62,990 nt of DNA from positions 1 through 62,990 of the forward strand of contig LSIG01000227.1 in assembly GCA_001556125.1 (NCBI GenBank). The letters run 5' to 3'. Source of the stretch: Rhizobiales bacterium CCH10-E5 (lineage in GTDB: Bacteria; Pseudomonadota; Alphaproteobacteria; Rhizobiales; Beijerinckiaceae). Position 1 is the first letter of the stretch; every line of letters begins with the position of its first letter. A model generated the notes under the pieces. The model was not told where the DNA came from. It saw nothing but the letters and a program-made list of their open reading frames with translations, and made no database searches. Positions 55,712 through 62,990 of this stretch are shown piece after piece. Made by a program: the position numbers and the translations under genes.

Positions 55712-56478
55712 GGGCGAGCCTCCACGGTGGTGGTGCGCACCAACCGGCCGTCGGCGCCGACGTGCAGCCCGCACTCCTTCGCCGCATCCTGCTCCCACCA
55801 CCAGCGGCCGGCGCGCTCCGGCTCGCCCGGCGCGATCGCCCGCGTGCAGGGCGCGCAGCCGATCGATACGAAGCCGCGAGCGTGCAGCGGATTGAGCGGC
55901 ACGCCGAGCGCCTGCGTCGTCGCCAGCGCCTCATCGCGGGTGACATCGTAGAGCGGGTTGATCTTGGTCAGGCCGCGCGCGGGATCGGCCTCGAACAGGC
56001 CGACCGCGGCGCGGGCCTGCGACTGGTCGGCCCGCAGCCCGGTGATCCAACCGGACGCGTCGACCAGCGCCCGGTCCAGAGGCACGAGCTTACGCAGCTG
56101 GCAGCAGCGCTTGCGCGCCTCCGGGGAATTCCGGAAGCCGTTTATGCCCTGCTCCGCGACCAGCGCCTCGACCGAGTGCGCGTCCGGCACGAAGGCCCGG
56201 ATGGCAATTCCGTAGTGACGCTCGGTTTCGGCCCAGAGATCGTGAACCTCCGGGAAGAGACGCCCTGTCTCCAGCGTGGCGAAGGCGATTTCCTGCGCCA
56301 GGCCTGCCTCGACGATAAGATGTGTCAGAAGCTGGTCCTCGAGGCCGAAGCTGGTGGTGAAGACCAACCGCCCGGCGATCTCCGCACGGGCTTGAATCAG
56401 GCGGGACTGGACACGCTGTGCCCGTTCCCTTCGCGTTGCGTTTGCGGGGTGTCGAGACGATGGGGCCGGCTGGGTCAT
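55708..56478 (-). CDS. cysH: Adenylyl-sulfate (APS) reductase, thioredoxin-dependent
   Basis: 256 residues: PP-loop-like [16 protein letters not shown], four cluster cysteines in [10 protein letters not shown] and [11 protein letters not shown], and catalytic cysteine in KECGLHV. The CC...CxxC pattern marks the 4Fe-4S APS reductase type rather than the PAPS-specific enzyme, in line with no APS kinase gene here. Head of the cysHDN operon; its product sulfite feeds CysI. Confidence 0.94.
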   Translation of the reverse strand: MTQPAPSSRHPANATRRERAQRVQSRLIQARAEIAGRLVFTTSFGLEDQLLTHLIVEAGLAQEIAFATLETGRLFPEVHDLWAETERHYGIAIRAFVPDAHSVEALVAEQGINGFRNSPEARKRCCQLRKLVPLDRALVDASGWITGLRADQSQARAAVGLFEADPARGLTKINPLYDVTRDEALATTQALGVPLNPLHARGFVSIGCAPCTRAIAPGEPERAGRWWWEQDAAKECGLHVGADGRLVRTTTVEARP

Positions 56479-56830
56479 GCGACGGATTCGCCGGCAAGAC
56501 CGGCGCCCTGGACTATCTGCGAATTCGGTAAGCGGAAGAGCCAGCGCGTCAGTGCAACCGGTTCAAGATTGGCATCGGGTAGAGCGGCGCCGTCGCATCG
56601 GGATCACCGACGCCCACAGAACCGCGCCCGCCCGACATCGCGTGAAGGATCGGGCCTAGCGGAGTAACAAATCCAGTTTCGCGCGAAGACGACTGCCTTT
56701 GCACTCAAAAGCGCTGTTATCTTCTCGAAGGTCCATCTTCCGGTCAATGAAAGCGCCTTTCGAACTTTGCTGCTTCCGGGAAACATCTCTCTCAGGGGCG
56801 GGCCGCGCGTAGGCCATCCCATCGGCTGCC
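56479..56830. promoter_or_regulatory. Promoter region of cysHDN, downstream of the YeeE-type gene
   Basis: No gene supported. The decamer GTCAATGAAA is at 56743-56752 (TTTCATTGAC on the coding strand), 265 bases upstream of cysH. It is followed on the plus strand by GAAAG-CGC-CTTTC (56749-56761), a short inverted repeat. No GTTC-N8-GAAC site was found here, unlike most other sulfur promoters of the window. Confidence 0.4.
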
Positions 56831-58099
56831 TCAGGCGAGCCAGCCGAGCCTGCGGCCGAGTGTGAGCGTTGCCGTCGTGCCGGCGAGTAGCGCGGCTGCG
56901 AACACCCAGCCGGAGACCGCGCCTGCCGAGATACCGGAGAGCAGGGTGCCGACAGTGCATCCGAGCCCGATCACCGTGCCCCAGCCGAGCAGGACCCCGC
57001 CGAGGAGACCGCGCAGCGCCTGGCCGCGTGTCGGTCGCGCCGGCTTGAACTCGCCGGCGGCGAGCGCGGCTGCGAAGGCAGCGATGACGATGCCCGCGAT
57101 GAAGAGGCCGTTCGGCGTCAGCAGCGCGTCACGGATGACCGTCGCACAGCCACGAAAGCTGTCGAGACCCTCCAGCCGCGACGGCAGCCAGTCGAAGCCG
57201 GCGGCCAGCTGCCGCGAGCGTGAACCGATCTCGGCCGTGACCCCGAGTGGCGATAGCCTCAGATAGGCCGCCACCCCGATCAGCCCGACGAAGAGTCCGC
57301 CGATCCAGGCTGGCCAGCGCCGGGTGAACACCGCAGCGAAAGGATCCTGCATCAGGGCCGGTGCGGCGGGTGGCGTCTGCCCCATCCGGAGGAGAAGCCA
57401 AGCCAGGCCGCCGAGGATAGCAAGGTTCGCGAGCAGGCTCCCGCCATAGCCGAGATGGCGCGGCAGCCACAGCACGGGCGAGCCGGCGATCGTCGAGAGA
57501 TAGAGGTCGTTCCAGCTGAGGAAGCCAAGGATGAAGCCACCCACGGCGCCGATCAGGGCGAAAGGCGAGGTCGGCGACGCTTCGCCGAGCCTGTACAGAT
57601 GGGCGCTGATGCAGGAGCCGGAGATGGCCATGCCGGCGCCGAAGGCGAGGCCGGCCAGAACGAGCGCAACGCTCACCGGACCGATATGGGCGGTCGGAGG
57701 CAGGCGCGTGCCGCTCGGGTCGGGAAGCCAGGCGCCGAAGACGAGCGTGTAGCCGGTGATCCCGACGGCGAGGGCCGTCAGGATGCCGATCAGACCGCGC
57801 GGATCGCGCCGGTCGAGCCAGTCACGCCAGATGCAGAGGAAGCAGAAACGGGAGCGCTGCAGCACGAAGCCGAAGGCCGCTCCCAAGATCAGCGAGAGCT
57901 GGAGTTGGGTCGCCGGCTCGCCATGGACGCCGACGAGATGGATGGCGATGGCAAGCGCGAGGGCCACGGCAGCCGCTGGCGCGAACCGCGCCATGACCTC
58001 CGGAGCGGGTGAAGCCACCGCGGCGGGCGCCCCCCCGGCGGTGGCCGCCAGCCGCGCCCGATCGTAATCGAGCGCGCCGGTGTCATCGGACAGTCCCAT
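56831..58099 (-). CDS. YeeE/YedE-family transporter (TsuA-like, probable thiosulfate or sulfur uptake)
   Basis: 422 residues, about ten membrane helices. The YeeE signature cysteines are seen in RSRFCFLCIWRDWLDRR, GAGMAISGSCISAHLYRLG, RGCATVIRDALL and GLGCTVGTLLSGISAGAVSG. In TsuA such cysteines pass thiosulfate through the membrane. It is 21 bases downstream of an exported rhodanese, supporting a role in sulfane sulfur uptake. The N-terminus is hydrophilic up to about residue 35. Confidence 0.9.
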   Translation of the reverse strand: MGLSDDTGALDYDRARLAATAGGAPAAVASPAPEVMARFAPAAAVALALAIAIHLVGVHGEPATQLQLSLILGAAFGFVLQRSRFCFLCIWRDWLDRRDPRGLIGILTALAVGITGYTLVFGAWLPDPSGTRLPPTAHIGPVSVALVLAGLAFGAGMAISGSCISAHLYRLGEASPTSPFALIGAVGGFILGFLSWNDLYLSTIAGSPVLWLPRHLGYGGSLLANLAILGGLAWLLLRMGQTPPAAPALMQDPFAAVFTRRWPAWIGGLFVGLIGVAAYLRLSPLGVTAEIGSRSRQLAAGFDWLPSRLEGLDSFRGCATVIRDALLTPNGLFIAGIVIAAFAAALAAGEFKPARPTRGQALRGLLGGVLLGWGTVIGLGCTVGTLLSGISAGAVSGWVFAAALLAGTTATLTLGRRLGWLA

Positions 58100-58120
58100 G
58101 ATGCCGGGCTCGCGACGGTT

Positions 58121-59053
58121 TTACTTGCCGCCCCAGACCGTACCGGCCGGGTTGTTGATCGGCAGGCCGACGACGTTGCCGTATTCGGTCCAGGAGCCGT
58201 CATAGTTCGCGACCTGGTAGCCCAGCACGCGCGAGAGGATGAACCAGGTGTGGCTCGAGCGCTCGCCGATGCGGCAGGTGGTGATGACCGGCTTGGTGCC
58301 GTCGATGCCGACTTCGGCATAGAGCTTCTTGAGTTCCTCGGGCGACTTCAGCGTGCCGTCGGCCTGGTTGACCGCGCGAGCCCAGGGCACGTTGACCGAG
58401 CCGGGGATGTGGCCCGCGCGAAGCGCGAGTTCCTGGAAGCCAGCGGGCGCGATGATCTTGCCCGAGAATTCGTCAGGCGAGCGGATGTCGAGGATGCGCG
58501 CATCCGTCTTCTTCTCGACGACGCTGACGACATCGACGAGGCGCGCGCGCAGCTTGCGGTTGGGCTCGGCGACCGTGAAGGTCGAGGCCTTAGGCGCAAC
58601 CGGGTTGGTCGAGACCGGGCGCTTCTCCAGCTCCCACTTCTTGCGGCCGCCATCGAGCAGCTTCACGTTGTCGCGCAGGCCGTAGATGTCGAACACCCAT
58701 GCGCCCCAGGCGGCGAACCAGTTGTTGCTGTCGCCGTAGAGGACCACCGTGACGTCCTTGTCCACACCCAGCTTGCGGGCCAGCGCCTGGAACTTCTCCG
58801 GCTTGGCGATGTCTCGCTCGACCGTGTCGACGAGGTCGGTATGCCAAACGATGTTCTGCGCGCCGGGGATATGGCCGCGCTCGAACAGGCCGGGCTCGAC
58901 GCTGACCTCGACGATCCGCACCTTGGGATTGTCGAGGTTCTTCTCGAGCCAATCGGTGGTGACCAGCGCGTCCGACTGGGCGAAGGCGGTCGTGGCGAGA
59001 ACGGTCGTCGCGACCGCCACGAGAGTTTCGCGAAGACGAGCGAGGGCTGACAT
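58121..59053 (-). CDS. Exported thiosulfate/3-mercaptopyruvate-type sulfurtransferase (tandem rhodanese)
   Basis: 310 residues from the ATG at 59053, which gives a signal peptide (LVAVATTVLATTAFAQ); an ATG at 59080 is an alternative. Two rhodanese domains: the first inactive (VTVVLYGDSNNWFAAWGAWV), the second with catalytic cysteine in TTCRIGERSSHTW. Likely periplasmic, moving sulfane sulfur and pairing with the YeeE-type channel. Expression may respond to the tandem palindromes at 59461-59496, which lie in the same divergent region. Confidence 0.9.
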   Translation of the reverse strand: MSALARLRETLVAVATTVLATTAFAQSDALVTTDWLEKNLDNPKVRIVEVSVEPGLFERGHIPGAQNIVWHTDLVDTVERDIAKPEKFQALARKLGVDKDVTVVLYGDSNNWFAAWGAWVFDIYGLRDNVKLLDGGRKKWELEKRPVSTNPVAPKASTFTVAEPNRKLRARLVDVVSVVEKKTDARILDIRSPDEFSGKIIAPAGFQELALRAGHIPGSVNVPWARAVNQADGTLKSPEELKKLYAEVGIDGTKPVITTCRIGERSSHTWFILSRVLGYQVANYDGSWTEYGNVVGLPINNPAGTVWGGK

Positions 59054-59570
59054 TGCATCGGGCTCCTTGTTGTCGAGCAAGTCGGAAAGACGCTCGAACG
59101 GGCGTATAGGGACCCAGATGATTTGCGGCTTAACGCGAAGAAGAAAGCCGTATGGGATTTTTTTGTTGTGTCGCCTGGTGGAAGTTTATCGCTCGGGGTC
59201 GCCGCTCGACAGTGGGTTTTCTTTTGTGAAGGTGTTTCACCCGCGTTGGCCACATGGGCGAGCTTCTGCAGCCCTCCAGGTTCTCTTAGGAGTTTATCGC
59301 GGGCGCGGTGACGGCAACACGACTCCGCTTGACTGCCAACGCTGGCGTGCGCCGCCGAGCATGACCGGCTGCGGCGTTGCGGGTTCACGGCGCGGGGGCG
59401 AGCTAAGACGGGATCGTCCGTTCCAAAGAGCAGATCGAGAAAGATCTTCGTTTCCTGATCGTATATTAAAAAGAACATCCGTTTGACATAACGAACGACG
59501 TCCGCAGACTTAAAGCTTGGGTGGCGATGGGCATCTGACGCCGCCGGCCAAGACTGCGCGAGGACGTATC
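59054..59570. promoter_or_regulatory. Divergent promoter region between the rhodanese and ssuA-type operons
   Basis: No gene supported in 517 bases. The right part carries two near-matches to the sulfur palindrome at 59461 and 59481. A TTGACA at 59483-59488 is a candidate -35 for the plus-strand ssu operon, inside the second palindrome. The left part (59100-59400) shows nothing I can interpret. Confidence 0.45.
59461..59496. promoter_or_regulatory. Two tandem near-palindromes of the sulfur type upstream of the second ssu operon
   Basis: GTAT-ATTAAAAA-GAAC at 59461-59476 and GTTT-GACATAAC-GAAC at 59481-59496; each has a perfect right half-site and one changed base in the left half. They start exactly 20 bases apart, about two helical turns, which suits binding of two dimers on one face. 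The second overlaps a TTGACA. Confidence 0.55.
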
Positions 59571-60623
59571 ATGACTCACAGAACGCCCCCCGACGACAAA
59601 ACGACCAGCCGCCGGCAGGTCCTTGCAAGGGCTCTCTGGCTAACCGTAGCGCTGCCCCTGGTCTCCACACCGTCGCGATCGGCCTTCGCCTCGCCAGCTC
59701 TGCCGACGACGGTCCCACCGGGCACGAAGCTCGTCGTGGCGGACCAAAACGAGGCTTTGCAGACCCTGATCCAAGCCTCCGGGGAGCTGGCGAAGCTCTC
59801 CGGCACGGTGACCTACGCAAATTTCCTCGGTGGCCCAGCCATTCTCGAAGCCTTTCGCGCCGGAGCGCTCGATCTCGCGACCGTCGGCAACACCCCACCG
59901 ATCCAGGCTCATGCCGCCGGCGAGCGCATCCCGATCGTCGCGGCGCGGACCTCCTCCGAGACCGACTATTTCCTCGCGTTGCGTCCCGGGCTGAAGATCG
60001 GAAGCCTCGAGGAGTTGCGCGGCAAAAGCATCGCCTATGGCGAGGGCACCGGCCGCCAGCCCTTCGTTCTCAACGCCCTGAAGCTTGCGGGATTGACGCG
60101 CAAGGACGTCAAGCTCGTTCCGCTGCGTGCGGCCGACTTTCCCGATGCTGTCCGATCAGGTCAGGTCGACGTCGCCGCGCTGAACGAGCCGCATTATTCC
60201 CGCTATCTCGCCGACTTCGCCGACCGCGGCGCCGGCGCCTTGCCGAAGGCGCAGAACGACCGGCTGCCGAAGAGCCTGACCTATCTTTATGCCAGCCAGA
60301 AGGCGCTCGACGATCCGGCAAAAGCCGCTGCCATCCGCGAGTTCGTGCTCTCCTGGATCGCCGCCAGCCGCTGGTCGCAGCAGCAGCCGCAGGCCTGGAT
60401 CGATGCGTACTACGTCCGTCGCCAGCGGCTGAAGCCGGAGGATGCGCGCCGCATCGTCGAATCCGAGGGGCGCTACGAGTTTCCCTCGCTCTCCAGCCTG
60501 ATCCCGGTCCAGCAGGCGCTGATCGACGTCATCTACGACGCGGGTGATCTGCCGCGACGCCTCGACGCGCGGGCCGAGTTCGACCTGCGTTTCGACGCGG
60601 TCATCGCTGCTGCCACGCACTGA
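59571..60623 (+). CDS. ssuA: Aliphatic sulfonate ABC transporter substrate-binding protein (third SsuA-like copy)
   Basis: 350 residues from the ATG at 59571; an upstream start at 59517 overlaps the promoter. Twin-arginine-like signal SRRQVLARALWLTVALPLVS, cut near AFASPAL. Mature motifs: GPAILEAFRAGALDLATVGN, YFLALRPGLKIGSLEELRGK, and SIAYGEGTGRQPFVLNALKL. It is distinct from the tandem pair at 41895-43836 (ends with longer helices and DLRFDAVIAA). First gene of the plus-strand ssuACB-monooxygenase operon. Confidence 0.9.
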   Translation: MTHRTPPDDKTTSRRQVLARALWLTVALPLVSTPSRSAFASPALPTTVPPGTKLVVADQNEALQTLIQASGELAKLSGTVTYANFLGGPAILEAFRAGALDLATVGNTPPIQAHAAGERIPIVAARTSSETDYFLALRPGLKIGSLEELRGKSIAYGEGTGRQPFVLNALKLAGLTRKDVKLVPLRAADFPDAVRSGQVDVAALNEPHYSRYLADFADRGAGALPKAQNDRLPKSLTYLYASQKALDDPAKAAAIREFVLSWIAASRWSQQQPQAWIDAYYVRRQRLKPEDARRIVESEGRYEFPSLSSLIPVQQALIDVIYDAGDLPRRLDARAEFDLRFDAVIAAATH

Positions 60624-60643
60624 GAGCACGGAGAGGATAAGCC

Positions 60644-61522
60644 ATGGTGTATCCCGGCTGGGCCGTCGAAACGCTTTTGTATCAGCCAGAGGTGTCCACA
60701 AGGACGCCTCCCGCTCCGGCCGCCGGCCGGGCTGCGCCACGCCGGGCCCCGACGCTGGCGCCGGGGCGGCTCCCGCGCGGAGCCATCCTGTTCGGGCCCG
60801 TGGCCTTCGTCTGCCTGTGGGAACTCGCCTCTTTTCTCGGCTGGATCTCGCCGCGCTTCCTGGCGGCGCCGTCGACGGCCTTGGTGACGGGTTACGAACT
60901 GCTGCGGTCGGGCACGCTCGCCGACCATTTCCTGGCGTCGGCCCAGCGGGCCTATCTGGGGCTGTTCATCGGCGTCGCGCTCGGGCTCGTCCTGGCGCTC
61001 GCCTCCGGTCTCAGCCGGGTCGGCGAGGCCTCCATCGACGGCCTCGTCCAGATCAAGCGGGCGGTGCCGACGCTGGCGCTGATCCCCCTCGCGATCCTCT
61101 GGCTCGGCATCGGCGAGACCATGAAGATCGCGCTGATCGCCTCAAGTGTGCTGGTGCCGGTCTACATCAACACCCACGCGGCGCTGCGCGGCATCGACAT
61201 CCGCCACGTCGAAGTGGCCCGCAGCGTCGGGCTCGGTCGCGGCGCCTTTCTGCGCGAGGTGGCGCTACCTGGAGCGCTGCCGGGTTTCTTCACCGGCCTC
61301 CGGCTCGCGGTCACGACCTGCTGGACGGCGCTCGTCGTGCTGGAGCAGATCAATACGAGCGAAGGCATCGGCTACCTGATGAACCGGGCCCGCGACTACG
61401 GCCAGACCGACATCATCGTGGTGGGCCTGGCGATCTACGCCGTGCTCGGCCTCGGCTCGGACTTTGCCGTGCGCTTCTTCGAGCGCCGGGCGCTCTCCTA
61501 CCGCAAGGCGCTCGCGTCATGA
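60644..61522 (+). CDS. ssuC: Aliphatic sulfonate ABC transporter permease (second copy)
   Basis: 292 residues with about six membrane helices and the SsuC loop RGIDIRHVEVARSVGLGRGA. The N-terminal 45 residues are hydrophilic (LYQPEVSTRTPPAPAAGRA). Its TGA overlaps the next ATG (ATGA at 61519-61522). GAGAGGA precedes the start. Confidence 0.92.
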   Translation: MVYPGWAVETLLYQPEVSTRTPPAPAAGRAAPRRAPTLAPGRLPRGAILFGPVAFVCLWELASFLGWISPRFLAAPSTALVTGYELLRSGTLADHFLASAQRAYLGLFIGVALGLVLALASGLSRVGEASIDGLVQIKRAVPTLALIPLAILWLGIGETMKIALIASSVLVPVYINTHAALRGIDIRHVEVARSVGLGRGAFLREVALPGALPGFFTGLRLAVTTCWTALVVLEQINTSEGIGYLMNRARDYGQTDIIVVGLAIYAVLGLGSDFAVRFFERRALSYRKALAS

Positions 61523-62265
61523 CGGCCGCCCTGCATCCCTATGATCCACGCGGCGAAGCGCTGGCACCGGCGGTGAGCTTGCGCGGTGTCAGCCGACGCT
61601 TCGGCAGCCGGACGGTACTCGCCGATGTCTCGCTCGACTTCGCGCCCGGCGCATTCGTGGCGCTGATCGGCAAGAGCGGTTCGGGCAAGAGTACGCTGCT
61701 GCGCGCCCTGGCCGGGCTCGACGACGGCGTCGAGGGGGAGGGCACGATCGAAGTGCCGGCAGACCGCTCGGTTCTGTTCCAGGATTCGCGCCTGCTGCCC
61801 TGGAAAAGCGTGCCCGCCAATGTCGTCTTCGGCCTGCGTACAGGCGATGCCGAGGCGCGCGGTCGCCGGGCGCTCGCCGATGTCGGGCTCGCCGGTCGCG
61901 AGGAGGCCTGGCCCAATGCGCTTTCGGGCGGCGAACAGCAGCGCGTGGCGCTGGCGCGCTCGCTGGTTCGAGAGCCCGTTCTGCTTCTCGCCGACGAGCC
62001 CTTCGGCGCTCTCGATGCTCTGACGCGCATTCGCATGCACGACTTGCTGTTCAGGCTGATCCGTGAGCGCCAACCCACCGTCCTGCTCGTCACTCACGAC
62101 GTCGACGAGGCGATCAAGCTCGCCGATCGCGTGCTGGTCATGGACGAGGGCCGCATCATCGTCGATCGGCCTGTCGACCTCGCTCATCCACGCGGCAAGG
62201 ACGCCCGTTTCGACGCGCTGCGCGCGCAGCTGCTGGCGGCGCTGGGTGTCGCCGACGCCATCTGA
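61519..62265 (+). CDS. ssuB: Aliphatic sulfonate ABC transporter ATP-binding protein (second copy)
   Basis: 248 residues; Walker A LIGKSGSGKSTLLRAL, Q-loop FQDSRLLPWKSV, signature LSGGEQQRVALARSL and Walker [17 protein letters not shown]. It belongs to the SsuB/TauB type. Starts within the ssuC stop codon region and is followed after 26 bases by the truncated monooxygenase gene. Confidence 0.92.
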   Translation: MTAALHPYDPRGEALAPAVSLRGVSRRFGSRTVLADVSLDFAPGAFVALIGKSGSGKSTLLRALAGLDDGVEGEGTIEVPADRSVLFQDSRLLPWKSVPANVVFGLRTGDAEARGRRALADVGLAGREEAWPNALSGGEQQRVALARSLVREPVLLLADEPFGALDALTRIRMHDLLFRLIRERQPTVLLVTHDVDEAIKLADRVLVMDEGRIIVDRPVDLAHPRGKDARFDALRAQLLAALGVADAI

Positions 62266-62291
62266 TCTCGTTTCCCAGGAAGGTCATCGCC

Positions 62292-62972
62292 ATGACGCGC
62301 CAACTGCATCTCAACCTCTTCATCAACGGTCGCGGCCATCATGAGGCGGCCTGGCGCCATGCCGGCTCGACGCCGCGCGCGCTGACCGATCTGCGCTACT
62401 ATCAGGAGCTGGCGCTGGCGGCCGAGGCGGCCAAGCTGGATTCGATTTTCTTTGCCGACCATGTCGTGCTCGGCGAGGATCTGGCGCATTCGGCCCGCGG
62501 CGAGCTGGAACCTCTGACGCTGCTCGGCGCGCTGGCAGCGCTGACCGAGCGCATCGGCCTGATCGCCACCGCCTCGACCACCTATAGCGAGCCTTACAAC
62601 CTCGCCCGCCAGTTCGCGACGCTCGACCATCTCAGTGGTGGGCGCGTGGGCTGGAACATCGTGACGTCCTGGGCGCCGGGGGCGGCTGCGAATTTCGGCC
62701 AGGATCGTCAGAGCGGGATCGACCAGCGCTATGCCCGCGCCAACGAATTCGTCGAAGCCGTCTCGAAGCTCTGGGACAGCTGGGCGCCCGACGCGATCCT
62801 CGACGACCGCGCCAGTGGCATCTATGCCGAGGCTGGCCGGATTGGCCGCGCCGAGCATCGCGGATCCTTCTTCAAGGTCGCCGGTGCGCTGAACGTGCCG
62901 CGCTCGCCGCAGGGCAGGCCCGTCTTCGTCCAGGCTGCAGATTCCGACGCGACCGGCCGGGTAATCCAATAA
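62292..62972 (+). pseudogene. NtaA/SnaA/DszA-type FMN monooxygenase, C-terminal half missing
   Basis: Starts MTRQLHLNLFINGRGHHEAAW and has the family motifs DSIFFADHVV, QFATLDHLSGGRVGWNIVTS and GRPVFVQAADSDATGR, but ends after 226 residues at a TAA (62970-62972), where relatives run to about 440. The homology stops at GR (codon at about 62957-62959); the following bases are AT-rich and read V-I-Q-stop. This is what an insertion sequence boundary inside the gene would look like. It may complete beyond the window only as a disrupted gene. Confidence 0.7.
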
Positions 62973-62990
62973 TTAACCGGCCACTGTTCC

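Noticed and set aside
62960..62990. Assigning the right-hand boundary to a named insertion sequence family
   Set aside because: Only about 30 bases of the putative element are visible and no transposase is in the window.

Overview
The window is high-GC DNA from an alphaproteobacterium, most likely of the order Hyphomicrobiales (Rhizobiales). Three signs support this: an alphaproteobacterial SOS box (GTTC-N7-GTTC) in front of umuDC, a rhizobial-style TraA relaxase, and the cysG / DUF934 / cysI / DUF2849 arrangement of assimilatory sulfite reduction. The genus cannot be fixed from the sequence.

Left third, about 1-22.3 kb: accessory DNA. At 130-6348 lies a compact four-gene cassette: an OLD-type ATPase/TOPRIM nuclease, a UvrD-like helicase, an AbiJ-NTD3-like protein with a C-terminal nuclease-type domain, and an AbiGi-like protein. 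The first two genes are the Gabija (GajA/GajB) pair by domain content; the last two make the cassette an unusual, larger version. The start of the OLD gene looks damaged or is truncated. It is followed by an SOS mutagenesis module (SRAP protein, small ORFs, umuC, umuD with a LexA box), a large CHASE-CHASE-MscS channel, and a conjugation remnant (MobF/TraA relaxase, ribbon-helix-helix-like protein, several orphan genes, an 11-bp inverted repeat in the divergent promoter). A LysR regulator stands at the junction.

Right two thirds, about 22.4-63 kb: a sulfur-scavenging and assimilation supercluster. In order: a branched-chain-type ABC importer with a luciferase-like monooxygenase and two CMD/AhpD-like proteins; an Lrp-type regulator; metZ; a long minus-strand operon for organosulfur desulfurisation (DszA/NtaA- and SfnB/DszC-like flavoenzymes, a dipeptide-type importer without ATPases, flavin reductase, ssuBCD, two tandem SsuA-like proteins); siroheme synthase and sulfite reductase; the cysPTWA sulfate importer; cysNDH; a YeeE transporter with an exported rhodanese; and a second ssuABC set ending in a monooxygenase gene cut off at the window edge.

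These sulfur genes appear to be tied together by a shared palindrome, GTTC-N8-GAAC. It is present in perfect form upstream of four transcription units (29495, 30787, 49013, 53036) and in near-perfect form at 29643, 59461 and 59481. This is the strongest regulatory signal in the window. A second repeated element, GTCAATGAAA (TTTCATTGAC on the coding strand, containing a -35-like TTGAC), occurs upstream of three minus-strand sulfur operons. No rRNA, tRNA or CRISPR array was seen.
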